From: Syntrophomonadaceae bacterium
GTDB lineage: Bacteria > Bacillota > Syntrophomonadia > Syntrophomonadales > Syntrophomonadaceae
Direction of reading: 5' to 3'
DNA length: 35,967 nucleotides
NCBI GenBank assembly: GCA_031270725.1
Contig: JAISWS010000039.1
Coordinates: forward strand, 1-35,967
Shown here: positions 8,926 through 19,227 of the stretch, piece after piece
Position numbering within the stretch: position 1 is the first letter of the stretch
Layout of the letters: each line of letters starts with the position of its first letter
The notes under the pieces: generated by a model
What the model saw: only the letters and a program-made list of their open reading frames with translations
Databases searched by the model: none
What the model was told of the DNA's origin: nothing
Program-made: the position numbers and the translations under genes

Positions 8926-11061
8926 TTAGGGAGTTAGTTTTTTAAAATATTCAGGGCCGTTTTTGCTTTTAGGCATCAGGTATTCTTTGAGCTGGACCCG
9001 TACCTCATCAAAATCGATGGGCTTGGCAATATGCCCGTTCATGCCTGCTTCCAGACACTTTTCAACATCTTCCCTGAACACATTGGCGGTCATCGCGATG
9101 ATAGGAATAGTCTTGGCATGGGGAATATCGAGCGCCCGGATGCGTCTGGTAGCTTCGTAGCCATCCATTTCCGGCATTTGCACATCCATAAAAATCATAT
9201 CGTACCTGTCGGGCGTACTGCTGAACATCTGCAACGCGACGGCGCCATTTTCCGCGCAATCTATTTTCAACTCAGTCGGTTCTAATAAAGCCAGTACAAT
9301 TTCACGGTTAATCTCTACATCTTCCGCCAGCAGTACGCGGAATTCTTTGAAACAGTCGGATTCGGATTCCGCGGGCCGGGCTGGTTCCGCTGCCGTGACC
9401 GGGCTGTCCGCGCTCAGGAGTTCGTCGATACAGTCAGCTATCATAGAGAAAAACAAAGGCTTAGGTAAAAATTTGTTCACGCCGGCCTGTTTAGCTTCTT
9501 GTTCAATAGTGCTCCATTCGGCTGAAGACAGCATAATAATAAAGGCATCATCCCGGTAATGGCTTCTAATACGGTGTACGAGTTCTATGCCGTTCATACC
9601 GGGCATCTTCCAGTCGACAAAATAAATGTCATAAGGCCCGTTTTGTTCTATAAGCGCGCAGGACTCTTCTCCGCCCGCGGCCACATCACACGCGATACCG
9701 AGTTCCAGCGCGATCTCAGCAAAATATTCCCGTATCTCAAGAGCGTCATCCACTGCCAGCACACGAATATTTCCCCGGTTGATACCCGGTTTAAATAAAT
9801 TTATCTGTTCTTCCGGCCCCCGTTCAACCTGTACGGTAAAGGAAAAAGTGGCGCCCATCCCGGGTGCGGAATTTATCCAAATTTGTCCGCCCATCAATTC
9901 CACGATACGCTTGGAAAGCGCAAGCCCCAGCCCTGTTCCCCCAAATTTCCGCGACGTACTGCTTTCAGCCTGCTGAAACGAAGCGAACAGGCGCGCTTGT
10001 TGTTCTTCCGAAATACCGATGCCGTTATCGGATACATCTACCTGCAGAGCGCATATACCGGCTTTTTCTTCCAGCAAGTGTATGTCCATTCGGATGTTGC
10101 CTTGTTCCGGCGTAAATTTTACAGCGTTGGAAAGCAGATTGGAAATGACCTGCGCCAGCCGCTGGGCGTCTCCAATCAGGATACGCGGAATACGGCGGTC
10201 GATATATACGCTGAAATCCTGCTGTTTTTCATCAACACGGAAATTGATGACATTTACTGCCTGTTGCACCATTTTTTCCAAATTAAAAGCGTCAGGGGAA
10301 AGCTCGAGTTTATTGGCCTCTATTTTCGACATGTCCAATATATCGTTAATAACTCCGAGCAAGTGGGTGGAAGCGTTTTCTATTTTTTGGAAAGCGTAGT
10401 CTTTCTTTTCTATAGAGGAGGCGGATTTACCGATACCGGTCATTCCTATAATAGCGTTCATAGGGGTACGCATTTCATGGCTCATATTGGCCAGAAAATC
10501 GCTTTTGGCGTGAGAGGCTTTTTCCGCTGTCATTTTGGCTTTGGATAATTCGGTGATGTCGCTCATAACGATGATCACTCCGCGGCAAACTCCCTTGTGT
10601 TCAATGGCCGGCGTGATCTCAATCTTAAAGACGAATTCGCTTCCGTCCAGAAGGGTTATTTTTTCCTCATAACGCTCAAGGCATACGTCGCGCATTACCT
10701 CCATACAGCGCTCACTGGTGAGGGTTACCCACTCCTGAGGGATAATTTTCCCGAAAAGTACGGAGAAAGGCTGTTCTACGATTTCACGCATATCGCTGTA
10801 TCCCAGAAGCGCTACTACATGGTCGCTTCCAAGCACGAAACGCATTTCTTCATCGAACATACAGGTAATTCCCGGAGTGTTTTTAAGCAGAAGTTTGTTA
10901 TAAAAATTAGAAAGCTCCTTGGCGGTTTCATTCGCGTCGCGCAAACGCTCCGCCTGTTCGTGCATAATGGAAAGGGCGCGGTAATCCCGCTCCAATTTTT
11001 TATGCTGCCGTAAGAGTTGATGGTAATCCCGTTCCCGGTCCTTTTCCATATCAGTATTCAT
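8926..11061 (-). CDS. Soluble hybrid sensor histidine kinase: coiled coil, PAS, HisKA, HATPase, two receiver domains
   Basis: '[21 protein letters not shown]' H-box, '[48 protein letters not shown]', receivers '[12 protein letters not shown]' and '[20 protein letters not shown]'; no TM segments seen. Confidence 0.95.
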   Translation of the reverse strand: MNTDMEKDRERDYHQLLRQHKKLERDYRALSIMHEQAERLRDANETAKELSNFYNKLLLKNTPGITCMFDEEMRFVLGSDHVVALLGYSDMREIVEQPFSVLFGKIIPQEWVTLTSERCMEVMRDVCLERYEEKITLLDGSEFVFKIEITPAIEHKGVCRGVIIVMSDITELSKAKMTAEKASHAKSDFLANMSHEMRTPMNAIIGMTGIGKSASSIEKKDYAFQKIENASTHLLGVINDILDMSKIEANKLELSPDAFNLEKMVQQAVNVINFRVDEKQQDFSVYIDRRIPRILIGDAQRLAQVISNLLSNAVKFTPEQGNIRMDIHLLEEKAGICALQVDVSDNGIGISEEQQARLFASFQQAESSTSRKFGGTGLGLALSKRIVELMGGQIWINSAPGMGATFSFTVQVERGPEEQINLFKPGINRGNIRVLAVDDALEIREYFAEIALELGIACDVAAGGEESCALIEQNGPYDIYFVDWKMPGMNGIELVHRIRSHYRDDAFIIMLSSAEWSTIEQEAKQAGVNKFLPKPLFFSMIADCIDELLSADSPVTAAEPARPAESESDCFKEFRVLLAEDVEINREIVLALLEPTELKIDCAENGAVALQMFSSTPDRYDMIFMDVQMPEMDGYEATRRIRALDIPHAKTIPIIAMTANVFREDVEKCLEAGMNGHIAKPIDFDEVRVQLKEYLMPKSKNGPEYFKKLTP

Positions 11062-11068
11062 ATGTAGA

Positions 11069-12262
11069 TCAAAATATGCAAAGGGTTATAGAACAGTTAT
11101 GGAAACGGTTAACGGCTTCACCGTCCGTATAGCGGACAGGGCATATTTCACCCAGGCAGTAAGCGCCCGTAAGAGCAATACCTTCCGGCAGCATTTCGGA
11201 AAGGATATTCCCTTCGGCATCGGCGTCAGCGCCGAGAATCATCGCCCGCCCACAGCAGGAAATGCAAAAAATAGTAGAATATGTATAATCCGGCGTCCGC
11301 TCCGCTTCCTGCAGCAGCGCGGCCAAAGAATCGCGGCAGGCGGTTCTGATGTCGTCCTTTTTAATCAGGCATATGTTGGCCAGTGAACCGGCAGGTACAT
11401 CACCTACGAAAGTGCCGCTGCCGGTTGCATGGTCAATCGCCAGAAGGTGCCGCATTATCGGAACTTCGTCCGCGCTGTCGTCGCGGGTCAGCATCATGGG
11501 ATAGGAAGTGAAAGCCAGCAGAGGATCGGCGACATCTGTCTTTAAACCGAAGCCTTCAAGATATTCGACTAATGTTTCGCTGCCTACGCGGCGGACGACG
11601 TTTCCTGACGCATCCACCACGCGGCGTATGCGTTCGGCAAAGTTGGAGGTGACATGACGGATTGCAAACGCGGGTTTCACCTCACCCCAAACGCCGACCA
11701 GCACCATGGCGTCCCGATACTCGCTGCCGGAAAAAAATACGCGCGCCCTCTCATAATCATAATCATCCGAAGCGACTCCGCCTATTATAGGGACGTTTCC
11801 GGAGGCTTTGGAAAGAATTTCAGGGTACCTGTCCCCGGAAAAAGGCATTCCATAAGGGCAAAAGACAAAGATGAGCCCGGGCTTTTCACCGTATGCGGAA
11901 GCTTTTTCAGCGGCGGCTGTATAGGTTTCAGTAATCGCGTGTTCGCTGTTACCCTGAGCGATATTTTGGGAAACGGCGGAGAAAAAAGCGCAATGATCTG
12001 CCGTTAGTACGGTCAGCACCGCCGCCATTTCATGACGGCCGTCGGGAGCCAGCGTGGCTAGCGTCGTCATACCGGCGATGTCCATACCCAGCATATTTTT
12101 CAGCTGTTCCGTGAGTGCTGAAACATCCATATCCGCGTCACAGAGCAGAATGCCGATGGAATTTTTTTCGAGGATCAGGGTTTTCTGTACGGTATCGGCA
12201 AGCTGGCGAGCGGCTTTCCCGATATCATCCATTTCGTATGTCATTGCGACCGCGCTTTTCAT
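11069..12262 (-). CDS. FIST domain sensory protein (FIST_N/FIST_C)
   Basis: '[15 protein letters not shown]'-like N region (actual '[16 protein letters not shown]'), '[36 protein letters not shown]', C-terminal '[13 protein letters not shown]...[16 protein letters not shown]'; 7 nt upstream of the kinase ORF. Confidence 0.85.
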   Translation of the reverse strand: MKSAVAMTYEMDDIGKAARQLADTVQKTLILEKNSIGILLCDADMDVSALTEQLKNMLGMDIAGMTTLATLAPDGRHEMAAVLTVLTADHCAFFSAVSQNIAQGNSEHAITETYTAAAEKASAYGEKPGLIFVFCPYGMPFSGDRYPEILSKASGNVPIIGGVASDDYDYERARVFFSGSEYRDAMVLVGVWGEVKPAFAIRHVTSNFAERIRRVVDASGNVVRRVGSETLVEYLEGFGLKTDVADPLLAFTSYPMMLTRDDSADEVPIMRHLLAIDHATGSGTFVGDVPAGSLANICLIKKDDIRTACRDSLAALLQEAERTPDYTYSTIFCISCCGRAMILGADADAEGNILSEMLPEGIALTGAYCLGEICPVRYTDGEAVNRFHNCSITLCIF

Positions 12263-12743
12263 TTACACTCCCGCCTTTCACGGATTTTATTTTTAGGCCT
12301 GGCAAACGGGATTTCTCGCAACGGCTGCAGGCTGTAATTTTGAAATATTATAACATACACATTATTTAATATCAAAAAAGAATATTTTTTACCGCGTCGG
12401 TTTTGCCGGTTTAATCAGGAAGGAGGAACAATCATTGCCGGAATTTAAGCCCTGGCGCCTTCTTTTCCGGTAATTTTGTATAAAAGCTATACCTCCCCCT
12501 TCCGGCCATGAATATTTTGTTTTAATAGTATTTTTTTTATTGCTTTGAGCTGACGGCGCGGTCAATATTTCCCTTCTGGCCAAGCGTATAAAAATTCTTT
12601 CGTTGCCAGCCGCAATATTATTCCAGCTGGCACTTGACTTTACAATTGCCAAAGTATAAAATATTATTTGCTGAACGGATTTAAGGACTGGACGAATGCG
12701 TTAATCAGGCTTCAGACAGTCATTAGTCCGGGTTCTTAATCAA

Positions 12744-12828
12744 GGAGGGATACCCAAGCGGCCAAAGGGGGCAGACTGTAAATCTGTTGGCTCCGCCTTC
12801 GAAGGTTCGAATCCTTCTCCCTCCACCA
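12744..12828 (+). tRNA. tRNA-Tyr (GTA)
   Basis: GGAGGGATACCCAAGCGG...CTGTAAA...TCCCTCCACCA; class-II long variable arm. Confidence 0.96.
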
Positions 12829-12839
12829 GTAAATATTAT

Positions 12840-12915
<76 letters not shown>

Positions 12916-13279
12916 GAAAATTTAATTTCTTCTATCATACATTAATGGATATTAATGAGAAAAATAGCGAGAAATTTTTAAAGCGTCTGCGGACGCAATT
13001 GTGAACCTCGGCGGCGCTAATGTTAAGCAATGCTTCCGGTTTAACGGCCGGACGTACCCGCCGCGGGTTTTATCGTGTTTGGCGAAGGACGGCGCGTCAT
13101 CACCAATTGTTTATATTGAGAGGGCTTTCCGGCAAATATGATAAAATAACTGGCCTTCCCTGAATAGGGCCGAAAAAAATACTCTTGGCTATAAACAATG
13201 AGGGCTGGAAAAACCTTCACTTTCTCCGGTGAAGATGGCATCTGAATTAAAGGCCTTATTTGTGTAACTAAGCAAAGTC

Positions 13280-13355
13280 GCCCATATAGCTCAGTCGGCA
13301 GAGCGTATCCTTGGTAAGGATAAGGTCACCGGTTCAAGTCCGGTTATGGGCTCCA
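13280..13355 (+). tRNA. tRNA-Thr (GGT)
   Basis: GCCCATATAGCTCAG...TATCCTTGGTAAGGATA...TATGGGCTCCA. Confidence 0.96.
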
Positions 13356-13358
13356 TTT

Positions 13359-13435
13359 GGCGGCGTAGCTCAGCTGGCTAGAGCATACGGTTCATACCCG
13401 TAGTGTCAGGGGTTCAAATCCCTTCGCCGCTACCA
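13359..13435 (+). tRNA. tRNA-Met elongator (CAT)
   Basis: GGCGGCGTAGCTCAGCTGG...TACGGTTCATACCCGTA...CGCCGCTACCA. Confidence 0.93.
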
Positions 13436-13445
13436 GAGTAAATTC

Positions 13446-13475
13446 AGGAAGTGAGGGGCAATTCTCACTTCCTTT
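13446..13475 (+). terminator. Hairpin/terminator after the tRNA cluster
   Basis: Perfect 10-bp stem AGGAAGTGAG/CTCACTTCCT followed by a short T-run. Confidence 0.65.
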
Positions 13476-13687
13476 GGTGTGCCGGTGAGTAATAGCTGGG
13501 AAATAGTTAATAAATATGGTAACTGTTTGTACGGCATGAGCGTGGTTTTTCAAAATCAGCGTAATAGTTTGAACGGCTTATAATTTATGGGGACGGCTAA
13601 AGCTGATCCCCGGAATTTATTGACATGCGGGCCGGCTTGTGATAGAGTATTGTAGGATTTTTACGCACGAGATGGAGGTGCAGGGTA

Positions 13688-13837
13688 ATGCGTGTTGGAA
13701 TAACACTGGCTTGTTCTGGTTGCAAGCAACGTAATTATACCTATACAAAGGACAAGAAGAAAAGTACTGAAAAAATGGAAGTGCGGAAATATTGCCGTTT
13801 TTGTAATACCCATACGGTACACAAAGAAATCAAGTAA
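13688..13837 (+). CDS. rpmG: 50S ribosomal protein L33, cysteine-containing form
   Basis: [49 protein letters not shown] with two CxxC pairs; not in the ORF track (49 aa). Confidence 0.96.
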   Translation: MRVGITLACSGCKQRNYTYTKDKKKSTEKMEVRKYCRFCNTHTVHKEIK

Positions 13838-13856
13838 ATTTAGGGATGTGAATTGA

Positions 13857-14108
13857 TTGGCTAAAAATAACATTCCAGTCAAAGCGGAAGTAAAAGTCAA
13901 GAATCGTTTGTATAATATAAAAGAATACTTTATTAGTGTTTATTCAGAATTAAAACGGGTTCATTGGCCTGGCCGCAAGCAAATCTTGGTATATGCCGGA
14001 GTAGTAATTTTCATGGTATTACTGGTAATGTTAATTCTGTGGTTGTTTGATACCGGATTATCGACTTTGCTGAGATTGTTAAACGACAGGTTTAATGGAC
14101 AGCTTTAG
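13857..14108 (+). CDS. secE: Preprotein translocase subunit SecE
   Basis: Single C-terminal TM, 'YFISVYSELKRVHWPGRKQILVYAGVVIFMVLLVMLILWLFD'; between rpmG and nusG. Confidence 0.94.
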   Translation: MAKNNIPVKAEVKVKNRLYNIKEYFISVYSELKRVHWPGRKQILVYAGVVIFMVLLVMLILWLFDTGLSTLLRLLNDRFNGQL

Positions 14109-14125
14109 ATGAGGTGGTGGGAACT

Positions 14126-14764
14126 GTGCCAGCCGAAAAATTACTCATAGAGGAAGCGGGAAAGGCCGCGGGTGAACTAAACTCCGATCTTGCCGACGCA
14201 AACGCGCAGGCTGTTTCTGAGGATATCCCTCCGGAACCAAGAGGGGAGTGGTTTGTGGTTCATACCTATTCCAGTTATGAAAACAAAATTAAACTCGACA
14301 TAAATAAGCGGGTTGAGTCTATGAATATGCAGGATAAAATTTTTGACATTATTATACCGGAAGAACAGGAAGTTGAGTATAAAAATGGCAAGAAGAAAAT
14401 AACTACGAAAAGGGTTTTTCCGGGATATATTATTGTTAATATGATAATGAGCGAAGATTCCTGGTATGTGGTGCGGCATACCCCTGGCGTAACCGGTTTT
14501 GTAGGCAGCGGAGGCAAGCCGATTCCGTTGCGGCCCGAGGAAGTCAATAAAATTTTAGGCAAGATGGGCTTAGTTGACAGCAAGCCTAAAATTATTGACA
14601 TAGATATAGGTGAAAATATCAGGGTAAGAACCGGACCGTTCACTAATTTTGAAGGGGTGGTCCGTGAGCTTTTAGCCGACCGCGGAAAAGTCAGAGTTAC
14701 AATATCGATGTTTGGCCGTGAAACACCGGTTGAACTGGATTATGAACAAATTGAAAAAATATAG
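14126..14764 (+). CDS. nusG: Transcription termination/antitermination protein NusG
   Basis: 'WFVVHTYSSYENKIKLDINKRVESM', 'VFPGYIIVNM', KOW 'GENIRVRTGPFTNFEGVV'; GTG at 14126 preferred (RBS GAGGTGG at 14111), ORF track starts at 14114. Confidence 0.96.
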   Translation: MPAEKLLIEEAGKAAGELNSDLADANAQAVSEDIPPEPRGEWFVVHTYSSYENKIKLDINKRVESMNMQDKIFDIIIPEEQEVEYKNGKKKITTKRVFPGYIIVNMIMSEDSWYVVRHTPGVTGFVGSGGKPIPLRPEEVNKILGKMGLVDSKPKIIDIDIGENIRVRTGPFTNFEGVVRELLADRGKVRVTISMFGRETPVELDYEQIEKI

Positions 14765-14776
14765 GGAGGTGTAAAA

Positions 14777-15202
14777 GTGGCAAAAAAAGTGCTGGGAACC
14801 ATATCCTTGCAAATTGAAGCCGGCAAAGCGACTCCGGCGCCGCCGGTAGGGCCTGCTTTAGGGCAGTACGGTCTTAATATAATGGGCTTTTGTAAAGAAT
14901 ATAACGCCAGAACGTCTAATCAACCCGGATTTATCGTACCGGTGGAAATAACCGTTTATGCCGACAGATCTTTTTCTTTTGAGCTAAAGTCTCCTCCGGC
15001 TTCGGATTTATTAAAAAAAGCCGCCGGCATTGAGCGTGGCTCCGGCGAGCCCAATGTCAAAAAAGCAGGTAAAGTAACCCGCGCCAAACTGATTGAAATC
15101 GCTGAAACTAAAAAAGCTGATTTAAATTCCTCCGATTTGGAGGCTTCCATACGTATGATAGAAGGGACCGCCCGCAGCATGGGGTTGGAAATAGTTGAAT
15201 AA
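14777..15202 (+). CDS. rplK: 50S ribosomal protein L11
   Basis: '[36 protein letters not shown]'. Confidence 0.98.
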   Translation: MAKKVLGTISLQIEAGKATPAPPVGPALGQYGLNIMGFCKEYNARTSNQPGFIVPVEITVYADRSFSFELKSPPASDLLKKAAGIERGSGEPNVKKAGKVTRAKLIEIAETKKADLNSSDLEASIRMIEGTARSMGLEIVE

Positions 15203-15225
15203 AACTAAACCGTATAAAAAATATT

Positions 15226-15260
15226 TAGTGGGAGAGCCGGAGAGGTTCGTGAACCACAGG
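15226..15260 (+). promoter_or_regulatory. Conserved-looking rplK-rplA intergenic hairpin, candidate L1-binding/translation-control element
   Basis: TAGTGGGAGAGCCGGAGAGGTTCGTGAACCACAGGAGG: GTGG..CCAC and GGTTC/GAACC pairings just upstream of the rplA RBS. Confidence 0.45.
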
Positions 15261-15268
15261 AGGTATTT

Positions 15269-15976
15269 ATGAAAAGAGGAAAATTATATAAAGAAGCGTC
15301 AAAGAGCGTAGATAAAAATAAGTTTTATGATACCGTTGAGGGTTTGCAATTATTAAAAGAGCAGGCCAAAGCCAAATTTGATGAAACAGTAGAAATACAT
15401 GTAAAATTAGGGGTTGACCCTCGCCATGCCGATCAGCAGGTTCGCGGAACCGTGAGTCTTCCGCATGGTACCGGCAGGACGCGCCGGGTTCTGGTTTTCG
15501 CAAAAGGGGAAAAAATAAAAGAAGCGGAAACAGCCGGAGCCGATTATGTCGGGGCGGAAGAACTGGCCGAAAAAATTCAAAACGGCTGGTTTGAATTTGA
15601 TGTCGCGGTGGCTACTCCGGACATGATGGGCGTAGTGGGAAAATTAGGTAAGATATTAGGGCCGCGCGGCCTTATGCCTAACCCTAAAGCCGGCACTGTA
15701 ACTTTCGATGTGGAAAGAACCATTAATGAATTAAAAGCCGGACGCATTGAATTCAGAGTGGATAAAACCTCTATAGTTCACGCGCCTATCGGCCGCGTAT
15801 CGTTTGCGATTGACGCGTTAACGGAAAATCTGACTTCTTTTACCGATGCTTTGGTAAAAGCTAAACCGGCGGCGGCTAAAGGGCAGTATATGCGTTCCGT
15901 AAACATTTGCTCCACCATGGGACCGGCGATAAAGCTGAACCCGCAGACAGTTATGAATGTAGCTAAAGCCAATTGA
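15269..15976 (+). CDS. rplA: 50S ribosomal protein L1
   Basis: '[32 protein letters not shown]', '[16 protein letters not shown]'. Confidence 0.98.
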   Translation: MKRGKLYKEASKSVDKNKFYDTVEGLQLLKEQAKAKFDETVEIHVKLGVDPRHADQQVRGTVSLPHGTGRTRRVLVFAKGEKIKEAETAGADYVGAEELAEKIQNGWFEFDVAVATPDMMGVVGKLGKILGPRGLMPNPKAGTVTFDVERTINELKAGRIEFRVDKTSIVHAPIGRVSFAIDALTENLTSFTDALVKAKPAAAKGQYMRSVNICSTMGPAIKLNPQTVMNVAKAN

Positions 15977-16039
15977 CAAAGTTGAGTTTTAAAAATTAAT
16001 ATTTTACTGGAAGTTATTGTCAAAATATTATTATAAAAT

Positions 16040-16175
16040 TGAAAATAAAACCTGAGACAGCAGGCGGCGAAAGCCTTAAAGAAAAAATATTCACCAGCCG
16101 AGGTTATGAGATAAAGAGTACTGTTATTTTGTATATTATCCTCTGCCCTCGCGGCGGAGGTTTTTAATTTTCAAA
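16040..16175 (+). ncRNA. Candidate ribosomal protein L10 leader
   Basis: About 270-nt rplA-rplJ spacer with structured elements (ACCAGCCGAGGTTATGAGATAAAG...CCTCTGCCCTCGCGGCGGAGGTTTTTAA), in the standard L10-leader position. Confidence 0.65.
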
Positions 16176-16246
16176 ACCTTTATCCGAAAACCGGATGATG
16201 TCTTGACGGCGAAAGTAAATAAACCTGTGAAAGAGGTGAGAAATGA

Positions 16247-16771
16247 ATGCCTAACATTGAACCAAAAAAGGAAACCGTAAAGCATATAGCTCAAAAAATC
16301 GCTGACGCGCAGTTAATCGTATTTACGGATTACCGTGGATTAACCGTTGATGAAATGAGCGAGCTCCGTAACGCGTTGCGTACTCCCGGCGTAGAATACC
16401 ACGTAATGAAAAATACTATGGTAGAATTCGCCCTTCGCAGCCATGAGATGGAAGAAGTTATTCCCTATATCAACGGGCCTAACGCGGTTTTATTCTCTCA
16501 AGACGATTTAGTCGGCCCGGTCAAAGCCATATATGATTTTATTAAAAAAATCAAAAAATTGGAAGTAAAGGCCGGCATACTGGATAGGAAATTAATTTCA
16601 GCGGACAAAATAAAAGTTTTGTCGGAGCTGCCCAGCCGCGAAGTTCTTATCGCTACAGTGCTGGGAACCATGCAGGCCCCCATAACCAGCTTAGTATATG
16701 TACTAAACGCTAATCTGACCGGTTTAGCAAGAGCTTTGGAGCAAATTCGCCTGCAAAAAGAAGCCGGCTAG
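16247..16771 (+). CDS. rplJ: 50S ribosomal protein L10
   Basis: 'AQLIVFTDYRGLTVDEMSELRNALRTPGVEYHVMKNTMVEFAL'. Confidence 0.97.
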   Translation: MPNIEPKKETVKHIAQKIADAQLIVFTDYRGLTVDEMSELRNALRTPGVEYHVMKNTMVEFALRSHEMEEVIPYINGPNAVLFSQDDLVGPVKAIYDFIKKIKKLEVKAGILDRKLISADKIKVLSELPSREVLIATVLGTMQAPITSLVYVLNANLTGLARALEQIRLQKEAG

Positions 16772-16839
16772 AAAACCGTATCAGTGGCTATAAAAATTCT
16801 GTAAAAAAATAAAGTTTAAATTTTAGGAGGTAAATATAA

Positions 16840-17220
16840 ATGAGTAAAGTACAGGAAGTTATTGAAGTCGTAAAAGGGTTGACCGTTCTTGAATTATCAG
16901 AATTAGTGAAGGCGCTGGAAGAAGAATTCGGCGTCAGCGCGGCTGCTCCGGTAGCTGTTGCCGCAGCGCCCACAGGCGGTGGGGGCGAAGCGGAAGCGGC
17001 TGAAGAGCAGACCGAATTTGACGTAATTTTGTCTTCAGCGGGCGAAAAGAAAATCAACGTTATCAAGGTAGTGCGTGAAATCACCGGCTTAGGGCTGAAA
17101 GAAGCCAAAACTTTAGTTGATGAATGTCCCAATCCGGTAAAAGAAAAAGTGAGCAAGGAAGAAGCCGCTCAGATTAAGGAGAAAATTGAGGAAGCCGGCG
17201 GCAATGTTGAAATAAAATAA
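16840..17220 (+). CDS. rplL: 50S ribosomal protein L7/L12
   Basis: 'EKTEFDVIL'-type segment '[54 protein letters not shown]'. Confidence 0.98.
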   Translation: MSKVQEVIEVVKGLTVLELSELVKALEEEFGVSAAAPVAVAAAPTGGGGEAEAAEEQTEFDVILSSAGEKKINVIKVVREITGLGLKEAKTLVDECPNPVKEKVSKEEAAQIKEKIEEAGGNVEIK

Positions 17221-17284
17221 CTGCCTCCGCCGGTTGGAAATTTTTGCGGTTTTTTATAAGGATCATGTTGTTTTAGCATAAAGC

Positions 17285-17317
17285 CAGGCCCTCGTCCGCA
17301 AACGGGGGTCTGATTTT
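17285..17317 (+). terminator. Probable terminator downstream of rplL
   Basis: CAGGCCCTCG / CGGGGGTCTG stem (with G-U pairs) followed by ATTTT. Confidence 0.55.
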
Positions 17318-17453
17318 CTGTATTTAAAGGGAACATCTAATAGAAAATAAATAAAAAAACCTATAAAATTTACCGCTTTAAAGGTAGAGGGAGAGCAATG
17401 TCGAATACATTGTTGACAGGCCGGATAATAATTTCTCATATGAGGTATTAATA

Positions 17454-18905
17454 ATGACGAAAAAATCAAATATATTTGAGAAAATTGCGCTTATACTGAT
17501 TTTAAGTTTAAGTATAGGCATATTTTCAGGCGCTATAGCTGTTGCGGCTCCGGACATCGAAAAAGTGAGAGAGGTTTTGCGTGATTCTTATGTTGAGGTA
17601 CTGAGCGAGGAACAATTAGGGTACTCCAGCGTGGACGCAATCATTGAAAATTTACATGATCCTTATACGGAGATTTTTGACGCGGATAATCTGGAGCTTT
17701 TTGTTAATAGCGTTGACGGACAATATAGCGGCATTGGAGCTTATTTATCCTTAATGGAGGACGGCAACCTACTGATTCTGGAGGTATACGACGACAGCTC
17801 AGCCGCTAAAGCTGGAATACAGGCGGGTGATATTATTATCGCTGTCAATGGTACCCCTTTGTCGGAAATGGTTGACAGCGCGGCCGTGTCGAGATTACTT
17901 TATGAAGCGCAGTCAAACGGTATTTTAAACTTAACGGTGCTGCACGATAATCAGCCGGCGGATTTTAACCTGGCGGTTGAATCTTTTCAAATTCCGATAG
18001 TCCGTTCGCTGATGATGGAAGACAACATCCTGTATGTGGAATTGACTTCGTTCGCCCAAGATATGGCTCAAATTTTTGACCAGGAACTCCAGCGTTATGA
18101 GAATATCAGCGGGATGATACTGGACTTGCGGGGAAACGGCGGCGGTTATATAGAAGAGTGTATAAAGCTGGCCGACGACTTTTTCGGCGGGGGGATTTTG
18201 ATGTGGTACCAAAGCCGTGATTACCCTTTGTCGCCGGTTTATTTCGATAACAATGACGTTAAATATGATATTCCTGTAGTATTTTTAGTGGATGATTATA
18301 CAGCAAGCGCTTCGGAAGTGCTTGCCAGCGCTGTCCGGGATTATCAAAAGGGTTTGTTGATAGGGCAAAAAACCTATGGCAAATTATGCGGACAATACGT
18401 CGTAATGGTCGGGGCTGAAACGTATTTGAAGTTTACCGGCAACTACATTCTGAGCTCTAAAAAAACTGCCTATAACGAAACAGGTTTAATTCCGGATTTA
18501 ATAATTACCGACGGCAGTGAAATATCCGCCGCCTTCACTTTGCTGAAAGAAGCTGTTGCCGGGAAGCCTGATTTTGCGCATGTCCTGAGTATGAATATTG
18601 ATACTAAAAAAGGGTTTATCGATGTAAGAAAAGATTTTCCCGGTCCGGCTCTTTTAATTCAAAACCGTTTGTATCTGCCTATTGACTATTCCGCCGCGCT
18701 TGCGGGCAACTGCTCTATAGGCTGGGATCAGGAAAACAATTGTTTCACCTGGAATCGTAATAATTCCGTGCAGTTGCTGCCGATGGAAGAATTAGTGTAC
18801 GCCGATAATAAATATTATATGAGCGCCGTCCGGCTGGCAACCTTACTCAACGGCAAAGTTACCTTTAACCCGCAAAGCAGACATTCGCTGCTTTACTGGA
18901 ATTAA
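17454..18905 (+). CDS. S41-family C-terminal processing peptidase with PDZ domain and C-terminal copper-amine-oxidase-N-like segment
   Basis: PDZ 'LEVYDDSSAAKAGIQAGDIIIAVNGTPLSEM'; S41 'ILDLRGNGGGYIEECIKLADDFF' and 'DDYTASASEVLASAVRDYQKGLLIGQKTYGK' (Ser/Lys dyad); N-terminal signal/TM. Confidence 0.92.
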   Translation: MTKKSNIFEKIALILILSLSIGIFSGAIAVAAPDIEKVREVLRDSYVEVLSEEQLGYSSVDAIIENLHDPYTEIFDADNLELFVNSVDGQYSGIGAYLSLMEDGNLLILEVYDDSSAAKAGIQAGDIIIAVNGTPLSEMVDSAAVSRLLYEAQSNGILNLTVLHDNQPADFNLAVESFQIPIVRSLMMEDNILYVELTSFAQDMAQIFDQELQRYENISGMILDLRGNGGGYIEECIKLADDFFGGGILMWYQSRDYPLSPVYFDNNDVKYDIPVVFLVDDYTASASEVLASAVRDYQKGLLIGQKTYGKLCGQYVVMVGAETYLKFTGNYILSSKKTAYNETGLIPDLIITDGSEISAAFTLLKEAVAGKPDFAHVLSMNIDTKKGFIDVRKDFPGPALLIQNRLYLPIDYSAALAGNCSIGWDQENNCFTWNRNNSVQLLPMEELVYADNKYYMSAVRLATLLNGKVTFNPQSRHSLLYWN

Positions 18906-19028
18906 TTGTTATTCGCAAAAACAGCTTGAGAGCAATAAATAAATATTTTATGGGTTAATGCTTTGTTTTTAGTGTTTACTGTGGTAATATTATATAGGTT
19001 TGATTTAGGCAAGCTGACTTTATGGTGT

Positions 19029-19104
19029 GGCCCCATCGTCTAGTGGCCTAGGATGCCGCCCTCTCACGGCGGAGACAGGGGTTCGACTCCCCTTGGGGCT
19101 ACCA
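19029..19104 (+). tRNA. tRNA-Glu (CTC)
   Basis: GGCCCCATCGTCTAGTGGCCTAGGATGCCGCCCTCTCACGGCGG...TGGGGCTACCA; loop CTCTCAC. Confidence 0.93.
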
Positions 19105-19227
19105 AAAGCATTTGAAATATGAACCCCGTCTTGCGGGGAATGATGGTAATGTAATCACAAAGAAATCTCAACCTTTCCTTCAGGCTTTCATTTTACGTAT
19201 GTATTTTATCTTGTTTGAACATAAAAT

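Noticed and set aside
9883-10548. 221-aa plus-strand ORF
   Set aside because: Antisense to the conserved histidine kinase domains; no recognisable family.
10597-11013. 138-aa plus-strand ORF
   Set aside because: Antisense to the kinase PAS region; composition consistent with a shadow ORF.
12389-12652. 87-aa minus-strand ORF
   Set aside because: No RBS and no family; lies in an AT-rich intergenic region before the tRNA cluster.
13041-13241. 66-aa minus-strand ORF between tRNA genes
   Set aside because: No RBS or homology; probably spacer between tRNA-fMet and tRNA-Thr.
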